Source of the DNA: Sclerodactyla briareus
Taxonomy: Eukaryota > Echinodermata > Holothuroidea > Dendrochirotida > Sclerodactylidae
Assembly: GCA_026419785.1 (NCBI GenBank)
Contig: JAODTK010003198.1
Span: 310,001-374,000 of the forward strand
Direction of reading: 5' to 3'
DNA length: 64,000 nucleotides
Positions 10,831 through 21,192 of this stretch are shown here, piece after piece. The position numbers and the translations under genes are program-made. The stretch's first letter is position 1. Each line of letters begins with the position of its first letter. The notes beneath the pieces were generated by a model. It ran no database searches. It was not told the origin of the DNA and saw only the letters and a list, made by a program, of their open reading frames with translations.

Positions 10831-11206
10831 GTTATGCCGTTTATATGTACAGCACTAAGATGCTCAAACCATGACCACCTCTGTGATGCTTTCATATACT
10901 GCTGTTTTCTGCTGACAAGCCAGTATGCTCATAACATTCGCGTTCAATGGTTGGGTGTTCTATTTGCAGGGTTGTCGGACTATGGCCCCAGATTACCTTG
11001 AACAAGACCAGAGGCGTAGTGAGTGTGGGCTTTCGGAGGGGGTGCTATATCGCCGTGGGGATGGTGACGTGTTGGAAACCCTTGAAGCATAGGGAAGTCC
11101 GTAGATTCGATCTGGAGTTATTTCCAAGTCAAATTCGGTAATTCTTATTGTCTCTATTTCCGATGATTTGTAACTGCTATTTTGAGGAAATCCGATTACT
11201 AGTATT

Positions 11207-11335
11207 ACTATTTATTATTATTATTATATTATTATTATTATTATATTATTATTATTATTAGTATTAGTATTAGTATTAGTAGTATTATTAGTATTATTAT
11301 TAGTAGTATTGGTATTATTGGTATTAGTATTCTAG
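11207..11335. repeat. (TTA/TAG)n microsatellite forming the LINE's 3' tail
   Basis: Trinucleotide repeat ATT/TTA/TAG directly abutting the 3' end of the minus-strand LINE at 11339. Read in the LINE's sense it is (TAA)n and (CTA)n, typical of the terminal simple repeat many LINE clades carry. Confidence 0.8.
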
Positions 11336-11338
11336 TTT

Positions 11339-12625
11339 TCACAACCTGCTTGGTTGGTCAATCGTTCTTTTTTTGCACCTCGGCCTCCGAATCATATCTG
11401 GGAGGTCGAGCACCCGTCTCAGCATGTGGGCACTTCCCAGTATCGCTGTTTTTATCAGAAGGAGATCGGTGTCGTCCTGGGATTGCGTCCAGGTATTTTT
11501 CGAAGCTGTCGGATGTTGCTCCGAGTGCTCCAATGACTACTGGCACAACCTTTGTTTGACAACTCACATTCTCTGTATTTCCCATTGGAGATCCTTATTT
11601 TTGCCGATCTTCTCCCGCTCCCGCTCTTTTTGGACTATTTTTGTGTCATTGTGGATGGCAATATCGCTTCAGGCGCGCGTAGCCTTATTTACGACCACAA
11701 TGTCAGGTCTGATGCCTTTATCCGTCGGAATGACGAGTTTCCATAGGATTTGGTGTTCTCGTTTCCCTCTACCGGTTCTGGTTTGTGGAGTCACGTGTTC
11801 GAGTGTTCTGTGGACATGTCGTGGTGTTTCGTTTGTGCAGGGTACTCACTCTTGGAGTCCGGCACTCGCAATGTTGCCTGTATTTTTTCAAGTCCCCTCC
11901 CCCCATCCGTCCGTATATATCTGCCCGCGGATGTAATCCTTCAATCATGATAAGAACCTTTCTGGTCTTTCTATTCAGCTCAGCCACATCGGCTTGTGTC
12001 CAGCTAATCATACCCGCTGTATACGTGTCTACAGGGAGGGCATATGCATTTATTGCTTGTATTTTGTGTTCATGCCTTGAAGCTCTGACTTCAGGACTTC
12101 CGCTATTTGCTTGACCCCTCTCTCTTTGCTTTACATATTCTGCAGGATACTGAGGTATTTGCATCCCTCACTGGGGTCGGCGTGGTTGCCATTTCCAGAT
12201 CGAACCCTCGAGTCATTCTGATGTTTCCAAGCGCTTGATGATTAGCCTTGCACATTTGTCGCGGCTGAACTCGAGGCCAAACTCGAGGCCGAACATGCAA
12301 ATGCTGTCGCTAAGGATCCGGACAGTATCGATTACTGCTGTAAGGTTACTTTTATTTTTGGCGTAGAGCTTGAGGTCATCCATGTAGAGGAGATGGTTAG
12401 TCTTCTGGCCAGTGCGCATCGTATAGCATTGTCTGGCTTGTCGTAGCTCAGGGGGTGGGAGATACACAGAACAGGAGGGTGAGAGGGAATCTCCTTGAAA
12501 TATTCCGCACCTGATCTTGACTTTTGCAGGTTTTTCTTCTCCGTAAGTCGAAGTTGTCGAACAATTCTCCATTGACCGCTTGACCAGCCTGCTGATCTTG
12601 ATGTCGATCTTAGTCATTTTCATCG
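11339..12625 (-). pseudogene. 5'-truncated non-LTR retrotransposon: RT palm to C-terminus
   Basis: The minus strand carries, in order, RT motif GIFQGDSLSPS (about 12510), the catalytic block LLYMDDLKLYAKNKSN (about 12360-12400, YMDD where many LINEs have YADD) and FSRDKCARL. These are followed by NAYALPVDTYTAGMISWTQ and ELNRKTRKVL with HPRAD (about 11950-12080), then VVPVVIGALGAT and ILGSAHMLRRVLDLP, with a stop at 11339. Frames change at least four times. The Y..P..TYT.GII.WT and LDRKTRK.L..HPRAD signatures belong to an R2/NeSL-like group of LINE polyproteins common in marine invertebrates; the clade name is my inference. The first part of RT and any endonuclease are missing upstream of 12625. 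Confidence 0.8.
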
Positions 12626-12639
12626 TCTCGATGATCTAT

Positions 12640-13329
12640 GTGTTGGGACGGGAGAATTTACCTTCTTATAGTCGATCCATTCGACTATTATGTGCCTCAA
12701 TCTCGAGTCCTATCATTCAATAACATAATTCAAAGTGTTCTCCCGATTTTTAAGAAGATATCGCGAAAACAGCACGGCCCCGCCTGCGCTGGTTATCAGC
12801 CCCATTATAAAGGCAATGCATGGACTAAAAAATCCTTTCATTTCCTCAGTGGCAAGGCCTGAAGGCGGGGAATACTGAGCCATTTGGGTTCTTGTTATGG
12901 TTGTTTCTCGGCATATTGATTGACTGTCACGCGACCTGTTTGAATATAATCATTTTTTACACCTCCTATACAACAACCTACACATCTACGCGTAACGACA
13001 ACGACATTGCAGTGTGTTAATCACATCACAATAAATGATAAACAGCGGTCAAACGCGCGGATTTGTAAAATGAGCGCTAGCTCCTGGTTGAGAAACATGG
13101 CACCCCGGTTCAGCCAATACCATGCAAATGGTCGGATTATGCCAAACATAATCAAGCACTCCTGGTCCGACTAGATCAATGACATGTATACCTTAGTTAG
13201 AAAGGGTATACATGTAGAACAAGCGTAATTTCGAAGGCTAATTGGTTTTTGTTGTTTTTCAGTTTTATTGCTTGGATCGCCAGCAAGTTTAAGGCACACG
13301 TACACGGAACATCTATGCTGCACGGTACA
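12640..13329. other. Intergenic, nothing firm
   Basis: CCCGCCTGC near 12779 and GGCGGG near 12868 form a weak inverted repeat about 90 bp apart, too short to call an element. No coding signal. Confidence 0.25.
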
Positions 13330-13704
13330 AGGCCCATCGAGGAACCCTGGCCGTATTGATCGTGGATGTGTACCGGCGATAACTCGCCTTCTCTTCTCGA
13401 ATATAGTGTTCAGATGATATCGAGGCAGGGGTGTAGCCAATCCCAACCTGCTCCCGGCACCGCCATTCACGTCCCCATCCGAAAGACGATCAGTGAATTC
13501 AAGGACCCGACCACTTTCTCGGAACCTGGAGGAGCTAGCGTTCAAGTTCAACGTGACTGATCAAAGCCGACAGACGAGACTTATTAAGTTATTGCAAATA
13601 TCACGTAACAAACTTCCGACTCCAGTACGCCAGGAGTCCACTGCGTTATCCATGAAGTGAGACCAAGACCTCGCCCATCGCAACTGCAAGTACAGCCAAT
13701 TAGG
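13330..13704 (-). mobile_element. tRNA-derived SINE, copy A, body (split from its head)
   Basis: About 370 bp homologous to 20747-21100. Shared words include GGAACCCTGGCCGTATTGAT, CGGCGATA, CTCGCCTTCTCTTCTCGA, CAACCTGCTCCCGG and TTCTCGGAACCTGGAGGAGC. The SINE runs on the minus strand, so this is its 3' body. Its tRNA-like head is at 15450-15530, displaced by the TIR element inserted between them. A minus ORF covers this region but is a by-product of the repeat. Confidence 0.8.
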
Positions 13705-15351
13705 GAAAAGAAGCCAACATGCGTGTGTTAGTGATTCCTTGCCTCATTTTTGCAACACAAAAAATTCGAATGATTATGGACCAGACCCCGGGTGATACTC
13801 TGTATGGGAAACCTACATACCAGGAATTAACCACACTTTTAGCATTCAGCAGTTGTCATGTTTACGACGTTTCCAGATTCTGACCTCTGTTAACTTCAGA
13901 TGACCTTGGACCAGACTCAAACAATATGGATCATGCACTCCATATGGCCATCAACCAACCTACATACCAGGTATGAACTCTTTATACATTTGCGTTCAAC
14001 AGTTATCAGGTTTACAAACATGCGGTGCAAGAGTTGACATAATAGTTATTCAATTGATTCTTCATGATTATTCGAACTCGGCTGGTTTTGGCCTGTTATC
14101 GCAAATTTCCTACCGGATTTCCCATTCAGATTGAGACTCCAGTAGGTAATGAGGTAATGGGAATATTTGAAGAGTGCCGGGTATGGTGCAGTCATTTTAC
14201 CTGGTTCTTTATATTTCAGAAAAAAGTTGGGGCACCTGCTGGAGGGGGACAACAAATATATGACTTTGAATGACCTTGACCTAACGTGAAAATCAATAAG
14301 GTCCCTCCTCTTCATACCAGCAACCTACATACCAGATTTGAACTTTATACGTGCTTCCCTTCTGAAGCTATCGTGTGAAACACTTTTCGAACTTTGACCT
14401 CCCATGACCTTGAACTTCCATCAAATTATACCAAAAACAAATAGGATCGGGAATCCACCTTAGGCTCCCCCCTACCGGATATGGCGCTCGTAAGATACCG
14501 GTAGAAAGGAATAGGCTTATCCAAGGAATCAAAAACGTACTCCTCAAGGTTAACGGTCAAAAGGTCAAATAAAGGTAAATGGTCCAATGGAAACAAAGTA
14601 GGTCACCAAATGTAGATCGCATAGACAAACACAACTTTCCATTACAGTATTTCCCGAAAACGTTTCATTGCCAAGATGTCTCAGTCAAATGTCAAAATAA
14701 CCTACATTTCAGCGTTTCCGCCGTCACGACCTTTCAAAAAGGTTCATAACTTTGGATAGGAATATCGTAGCATGTTCGTTGTGTAATGTGGACTTTTTTG
14801 TTGTCTCAACAAGACAAATCCATTCCTTACAAAAAATTAGGCCTCAAAGTCACACCGTCAATAGGTCAGATGAGGTAAAAGTCAAATGAGGTCAACCTGG
14901 CCACCAGATGTAACTCGCCCAGACGAACAAAACTTTCCATTACGACATTACTCTAAAATGTTTCGTTGCCAAGATATATAAGATTGCCATATGATGACCC
15001 TAATGACCTTGACCTCACACCAAAACAATAGGGGTCATCCCCGTTATGGGTTACACCTACCTACCAAATATGAATTTCATACTTGCTTGCGATCATTAGA
15101 TATCGTGCGAAACACTTTTCAAAGTTTGACCTCTCATGACCTTGAACGACCATCGATTGGTACCAAAAACAATAGGGGTCATCCCTTCCATGGGTGACAC
15201 CTACCTACCTGATATGAACATAATACTTGCTTGCGTTGTTAGATATCGCGTGGAAACGAAGTGTCACACACACACACACACACCCACACACACACACACA
15301 AACACACACAACACACACACACATACACACACACACACACATACACACACA

Positions 15352-15392
<41 letters not shown>

Positions 15393-15449
15393 ACACCGCA
15401 CACGCGTGACTGCATAGATTCCTTATGGCTTCGCCAAGGAATCAAAAAC
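13705..15449 (+). mobile_element. TIR element with AGGTCA/TGACCT monomers, copy 2, nested in a SINE
   Basis: Starts around GAAGCCAACATGCGTGTG, then TTAGTGATTCCTTGCCTC, and ends GTGACTGCATAG, ATTCCTT, then CTTCGCCAAGGAATCAAAAA at about 15446. The ends are fixed by comparison with the uninterrupted SINE at 20747-21192. Inside are divergent monomers with TGACCT half-sites (for example near 13880, 13900, 14270, 14396, 14405, 15000, 15130 and 15139), CAATAGGGGTCAT words and a long CA tract. No transposase ORF. Orientation is opposite to copy 1. Confidence 0.75.
15263..15398. repeat. (CA)n microsatellite
   Basis: About 135 bp of CA with a few T and A interruptions, inside the right terminal module of the TIR element. 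Long His/Thr or Cys/Val ORFs across it are artefacts. Confidence 0.95.
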
Positions 15450-15530
15450 GGCCGGTGACTGCTGAAATTTGAAACCCGGAATATTTGCTTGCAAAGTGTC
15501 GCTGATGCCACTCTACCATTCTTCTTGCAC
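15450..15530 (-). mobile_element. tRNA-derived SINE, copy A, head
   Basis: On the minus strand this reads as a tRNA-like head: A box TGGTAGAGTGG, then a decayed B box GGGTTTCAAATTTC. It matches 21120-21190 of copy B (TGGCAGAGTGG and GGGTTCGAATTCC). The body that should follow is at 13704 and down. Confidence 0.75.
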
Positions 15531-17100
15531 ATCAAATAGATGAGATAAACCTGATTGAGCTGTCGTACGTACCTCAGGGCAACGTTTCCCTGTCCCCAGT
15601 TGGTAAGCACACTGACTGAGGATGCGACTGGTGCCGAGGAGGTCGCTAGCATCGCCAGAGCGTCGAGCTGATCTACTCGAACCAGATTGCGATCACACAG
15701 CCTATGGGAGGGAGTATGAACGACTGTAGGAAGAGCCCCGTGCACATGCCCTTCTCTAGTCGCTGGAAGTCTCTAGGGAGCAGCGACACCCCACCGCGAA
15801 TAGAGTCACCGCTCCTGTGATGAAGTGTATCCGCTAATTTACGCGAACTAGTGGCGGTTGGTCCACCAAAGTTGCCTGTGACGTCGATATCAAGACGACA
15901 TGTTCGAAATACGTAGGAAGGATATTAACGCAATAGTGACTTCAGTGCCTAACTGTGTGTTTTCATCCAACCGGAAAGGCGACCCACTCAGTAAACACTT
16001 TAAAAAACTATGCAGAATCTTAGTCGTTCAGTCCATCCGCGTCCAATTTGAGCCTATATAACAATATCAGAATTTGTTTTTTTAAGTAAACGTGAAGTAG
16101 TGCCTTCGTCTCCTTGGGATAATCGCGCATTCACTAAAAAGGTTCCAGTAACCAGAGAACTAACCGCACTTATCGAAAATATCTTTGTCGTCCAAAAACA
16201 TTACCACAGGTCATCCCAGCACGGTCCGAGACGGATTGGCAGGGAGGATTGCAAATAAGAGATTACGACCAAACTGTTTTAGGCCTATAGTTTTTAACGG
16301 TAACCATTCGTACAGGTATATAAAGGACTACAATGTATTTTATAGAGCAAGGTATCAAAACGCTAGAGAAAATATCCGTCCAATCGAGAATAGCCGCGCT
16401 TCTAAGTTATGTCATGTACAGTGCTGTCGCTGATAGCCTATAGCTTCAAACAGTCAAGATCAGTGACGGACGTGCGCACGGCATAACCAGTATAAAGCCA
16501 ATGCACAAAGGTGACGAATATTATCAAAGATTGCAGGGTCTGCTGTAACTAGCGATATTCATTGTAATCCTGTTGCCTAGTAGAATAGTATAACGTGAAC
16601 AAGTAGCCAATGCAGAGATAGAGAACTGCATGACAGCTATACTCCTTGACTGTAGGGCCATCGGATATAGCACGATAGCAACATTCATATCCCGTGGATT
16701 CGTGTGAAGTTACAAGTTGCCTACAACTTTGCCATAGGTAAAGAGTGAAGGTGTAATGGAAAGTTCGTCGTGAGGGAAACATCTTTGCTGAAAGGCTGCC
16801 AAGAATGCTCATCGTTACTCTAGCCAATCCATATCTAACTTACGGTCCTGGCCAAAAATTGATACATAGTCTGGGAGCTTAAGAAATGCAGTTGCAACTA
16901 CTTCCAAATAGTTGTCAAAACGTGTCTTTTTTTTATCTTTTGACAAACCAAAAACAGAACTCTTCATTTTATGAATATTTCAGCCATTTCCTTGATTTCA
17001 GCTCGAATCACCCACAAAGTTTTATTAGGTATTGAAATTCATTGGACACATACAAATCTCTAGTTGCGTTTCATTGTTTGTAAATTATGGTTAAATAAAA
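15531..17100. other. Intergenic; possible Tc1/mariner-like end near 16842
   Basis: No gene recognised. TACGGTCCTGGCCAAAAATT at about 16841-16860 resembles Tc1-type terminal sequences (CCTGGCCAAAA), but I could not find the matching inverted end. Confidence 0.25.
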
Positions 17101-17116
17101 ACTAACTGTAAAGAAA

Positions 17117-17502
17117 CAGAACGTAATTCAAGTATTTTTGAGCATTTCATAAAAATTCAATCACCTTCGGCTTCACTATACATTTGTGTCAGGCCTGTTT
17201 ATAACATGCATAAAAATGAATATTGTCTTAACTGATTTGTTACAAATAAAGATACTATAAATCGGAACTTTTGCTGACCCGACCTGAAAAAGTGGAAAAT
17301 TATATATTGAAACAGAACTTAATTACATTTCAAGTAATTTTGAGTCATTTTCATATAAAAATATCCAAATCACTACGCCTTCACTATACTTGTGTCAGGC
17401 TGTGTATACATGCATAAAAATGAATATTCTTACTTACGGATTTTTACAAATAAGAATACATAATTCGGAACTTTTGCTGACGAAAAATTGAAAATATATT
17501 TG

Positions 17503-17505
<3 letters not shown>
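17117..17505. repeat. Two-copy tandem duplication, about 190-bp unit, with poly-A tail
   Basis: The unit starting AACAGAAC at about 17115 and again at about 17310 shares CTTCACTATAC, TTGTGTCAGGC, ACATGCATAAAAATGAATAT and CGGAACTTTTGCTGAC. The second copy runs into an A42 tract at 17503-17544. That could mean a retroposed tail on the plus strand. Confidence 0.7.

Positions 17506-17544
<39 letters not shown>
17503..17544. repeat. Poly-A tract
   Basis: Forty-two consecutive A, immediately after the second 190-bp repeat unit. Confidence 0.95.
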
Positions 17545-17545
<1 letters not shown>

Positions 17546-17894
17546 AGCAAGTTCTTGTCATTTTCATCATTAATATTTTCATTCTGTAACAACTATGCCC
17601 CTCTCTTGCCGTTGATATCTGAAGGATGTAAATACATTGAATTCTATGTAAATTTGAAATACATAAATGAAGGGACAATTGTCGCTAAAGAAATATACTT
17701 AATTCACGGAATTATGTCACCAGAGATATCTCGAGCACACCTCAAAACGAAGTTATTATTAAATACATCTCTCACCATAAAATTGATCAGATACGAATTG
17801 ATATTCTATACAAAATGACGGCCGCTGAAACCCCAATCCAAGTTGCTATTGAATAGACTCATTATTGTTCAAATGTTCAGAAATCTAAGTAGTA

Positions 17895-19130
17895 TCCAGT
17901 AAACCCCAATAAAAGGTTGCGAATATTAGATCAATAACATGTAAATCACTTCAAAGAGACAAGTGATATAAGGGCATTGCCAGTGACCCCCAATACAGGC
18001 TTGCCGAAACTCACACATAAATTACGTACAGAAATTTCCACAAAAAATGGAAGTTGGAATAAAGGTATGCAGGCGAACCCCCAATAGAAGGTTGCCAATT
18101 TTGAAAGATTAACATGAAAACCCAATTCCCTAACCCAATTCATGCACCCTTCAAAGGGACAAGTGATTTGAGGGTATCGCCAGTAAACCCCCAATACATG
18201 AAGGCTTGCCGAAATCACACAGATTACCCACCAAAATTGCCACAATTCTAAAGTGAAGGTGACATAAGGGTATCACAAGCTAACCCCCCAATAGAAGATT
18301 ACCGACATTGAATAACTAACATGGAAATCACAACATTTCGAGGAGACAAGGGATGAGAAGGTTCCGAAGGTTTCAACCCCTAATACATGTAGGCTTGCCG
18401 AAATCACATATAGATTGCCTACAATATTACCACAATTCCAAAGGAAATAATGTATAATCACCAATAAATCCCCAACAGAAGATTGCCAAATTCTTGGATA
18501 AAAAAGGATATAAGGGTGTATCGCTAGTATTCCTAATAGTTAGGTATTCCAATACATGCTTGCCGGAATAGCCTAATCACATACAAAGCGTTGTAATTTA
18601 AAGGGAAACATGATATAAGGGTGTGCCAATTCTTGATGAATAACATGAAGAAAGTTGTGTGGTATTATAGGGTATCGCGAGGGAACCCCCAATAGGTTGC
18701 CGATATTCGACAAACATGAAAATCTTCACACTTGTGGAGACAAATGATATTAAGTTCTCGTCTGTAATTAAATCCCCAACACAGACTGTCCGAATTACAA
18801 GTGATTAATACCACAATTGCGGTTAATTTTAGAGCGTAGGTTGTTTTAAAGGTTAGCGGCCCGCAAACTCCCAACAGAAAGTTGCCGGGATCACCGCCCA
18901 ACTACGTAAAAGTAAACACATAGAAAGATGGTATCTTTGAGGGTGCCAGCAACAAACTCACAATAGGGGTAGCCATTGCATTGATGGGAATTACATGAAA
19001 CGTTCCTTGGGTTTAGGTTGTCGCTAGGCCCCCGATACAAAATTGCAATATCGACCAACTACATGGGCAAAATGTTGCAAAACTCCAATGGAATGGTGAT
19101 AGACGGATAATTGCAGTGAGCCTCGAAAGT
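17895..19130. repeat. Minisatellite of alternating A and B subunits (about 95 bp each)
   Basis: The anchor ACCCCCAATA recurs near 17903, 17986, 18078, 18189, 18284, 18377, 18468, 18687, 18772, 18870, 18957 and 19028. Subunits alternate. Type A continues GAAGGTTGCCAATATTGA with TAACATGAAAATC; type B continues CAGGCTTGCCGAAATCACA with AATTACCACAATT. Both end near GATATAAGGGTATCGC. The higher-order unit is thus about 190 bp. Copies lose identity towards 19100. No coding potential. Confidence 0.75.
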
Positions 19131-20746
19131 TTACTTCTTAGTACAATAGAGTGAATGCCATTCTATTGAAGTGATTACCAAAGCTATATTGAATTGAAAC
19201 ATTGTGATGATCATTCACTCTTTGTGCTATATATGTTTTTTAGATGAAGTGGATTCCACGTTTGCACTTGAAAGGTTTCAGAGCAAGATCAACCCCTAAA
19301 CACAGTTTTTATGGTGTGGGACACAGGGTTGTCAATATCAGATGAAATTACTTCATGGTTACAAATGTCTGTGCGTTCTGATTTCATTATTAAAAAAAAA
19401 CTGTTACTTTACACTGTCGAGCTACCATGCACGTGTGGCCGGCGAGAAGTTCAATTAACAGAGAAAAATAACATCCACGCTTTTAAATAAATGACGGAAC
19501 GAAGAGAAACTTTGGTACACTGAGAAATCTTCGAATTAGGTTCCACTTCCACTTGATACTTCCAAAGGACTCCGCAATAGTGGGAATATTAACTGGCGGG
19601 GGGGCCACACACTGTGTGGTGCCAGGCCGTAGTCAACGGGGAGGGAGGGGGAGGGCGGGACGGCGCCCCGAGAAATATTTTGGGTGCCCCCACCAATCTT
19701 GGTGCTCCGCTAATTGACTGTATAGTCTACAATGTTGGACCTTGAAAAGTATTCTGATTGCCCTCTCATGATGTGGGCTCTGGCTCCGGGCCTGGTTTTC
19801 TCTATACCAGGATCAGGGGTTCGAAGACAGCATATCTTGCAGAAGAGAAGAAACGCAGCAGGGCCCAAGGTTTTATTTACGAGTCCCTGTGGCTACTCAT
19901 TCTAATCCTCGATAGCTTCTTGGGCTAAACGAGTTGTCGAAAGCCGCAGTCTAGTTGTGTGTGAAAAGTTTGCAGTGAAGTTGTTTGTAATGTCTCTTCT
20001 AGTTATCCCGGGAGTGATGGTAAGTCTTTAGTTTGGATTTTTAGTGGGTCCAAATTATTATGGATATTTTGTGGAAGGCAGGTGAGTCGGTGAGGCGGCT
20101 ATTTCTTGAAGGATCGTCCCCGCGAGTGATAGATCAAGTGTGAGACACAGCTTCGAAAGTAACACCCAGTTGTAAATCGTGCTGCCCTGCGCTGAACATT
20201 TTCGATGATATTTATATCCTTTGAAATAAATAGGGGTCACAGCCAGCTACAACCATAACAATGTGGTAATCTTAACTAGAGTCGTGGCGCACACAGGATA
20301 TTTTATTAGGGGCTGAAGTTGGTTGGGAAGATATCTTAAGCGGAAGTGCCGCATGGCGTTCGCGCAGAGCCGAGGAAGGTTTTTTTTTTTAATGACCCCC
20401 AGATGGCCAGAAATCGCCATCCCGGGACCGTCGCAAGAGAGCTCCTGAAAGTGGTTTTCTCCGTTATTTTTAGATCGAAACCCCTCCACCGTATATATTT
20501 AGATCAATCACACTCAGTTTGTTTTCCATCCTTGTGACATTGATTTGATTATAACACATGCACAAATAATGCTATTGTGATTTGTGTAGGAGTAACAATA
20601 GTCAAGTTGGTTGCCATGCAAGGTTGTGTGATTTTCCAAATCAGTAAAAATTACAACATGAAAATGTCGATCAATAATCCTATTGAAAACATTTTACATT
20701 GTGAATTTGATTCGATTTGGTTTCTACGTGTTCAGGGAAGCCATTG
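19131..20746. other. Intergenic, nothing recognised
   Basis: A G-rich stretch at 19590-19680 (GGCCGTAGTCAACGGGGAGG) resembles the ends of the hAT miniature elements but has no partner. Short ORFs at 20058-20537 are unsupported. Confidence 0.25.
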
Positions 20747-21192
20747 AGGCTCATCTAGGAACCCTGGCCGTATTGATCGTGGATGAGCACCGGCGATAGC
20801 TCGCCTTCTCTTCTCGACTAGTGCTCAGATGATAACGAGGCAGGCGTGTAACCAATCACAACCTGCTCCCGGGACCGTCGTCTTACGTCCCCATCCGAAA
20901 GGAACTCCAGGACCCTTCTACTTTCTCGGAACCTGGAGGAGCGAAAGTTCAGGTTCAACGTGACTGCTCACAGCCTGACAAAACTTTATTGCAAATATCC
21001 CGTAACAAACCCCAGTACCCCGAAATCCACTGCATTGCAGGGACCATGAGTGAAGACCAGAGACCTCGCCAATTGCAACTGCAAGTACAGTCACCCAGGT
21101 AGAATCGTCCGGTGCCTGCTGGAATTCGAACCCGGAATATTTTGGTTGTAAAGTGTCACTGATACCACTCTGCCATTCTTCCGCCCAAGTAG
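20747..21192 (-). mobile_element. tRNA-derived SINE, copy B, uninterrupted
   Basis: Minus-strand SINE. The tRNA-like head has A box TGGCAGAGTGG at 21175-21165 and B box GGGTTCGAATTCC at 21133-21121, the right spacing for internal RNA polymerase III promotion. It continues into a roughly 370-bp body shared with 13330-13704. It serves as the empty-site reference for the insertion in copy A. I do not know the family name. Confidence 0.8.

Noticed and set aside
11373..12114. Plus-strand ORFs of 187 and 109 codons
   Set aside because: They are antisense shadows of the LINE reverse transcriptase on the minus strand.
13171..13551. 126-codon minus ORF
   Set aside because: It lies over the SINE body, and the homologous stretch in copy B is not open in the same way.
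15136..15745. Long ORFs rich in His/Thr and Cys/Val
   Set aside because: They are translations of the CA microsatellite and its flanks.
17895..19130. CRISPR array
   Set aside because: Units are about 95 bp, degenerate and contiguous without spacers, in an animal genome.
21120..21192. tRNA gene on the minus strand
   Set aside because: A and B boxes are present, but the sequence continues into a repeated body shared with another locus, so it is a SINE head.
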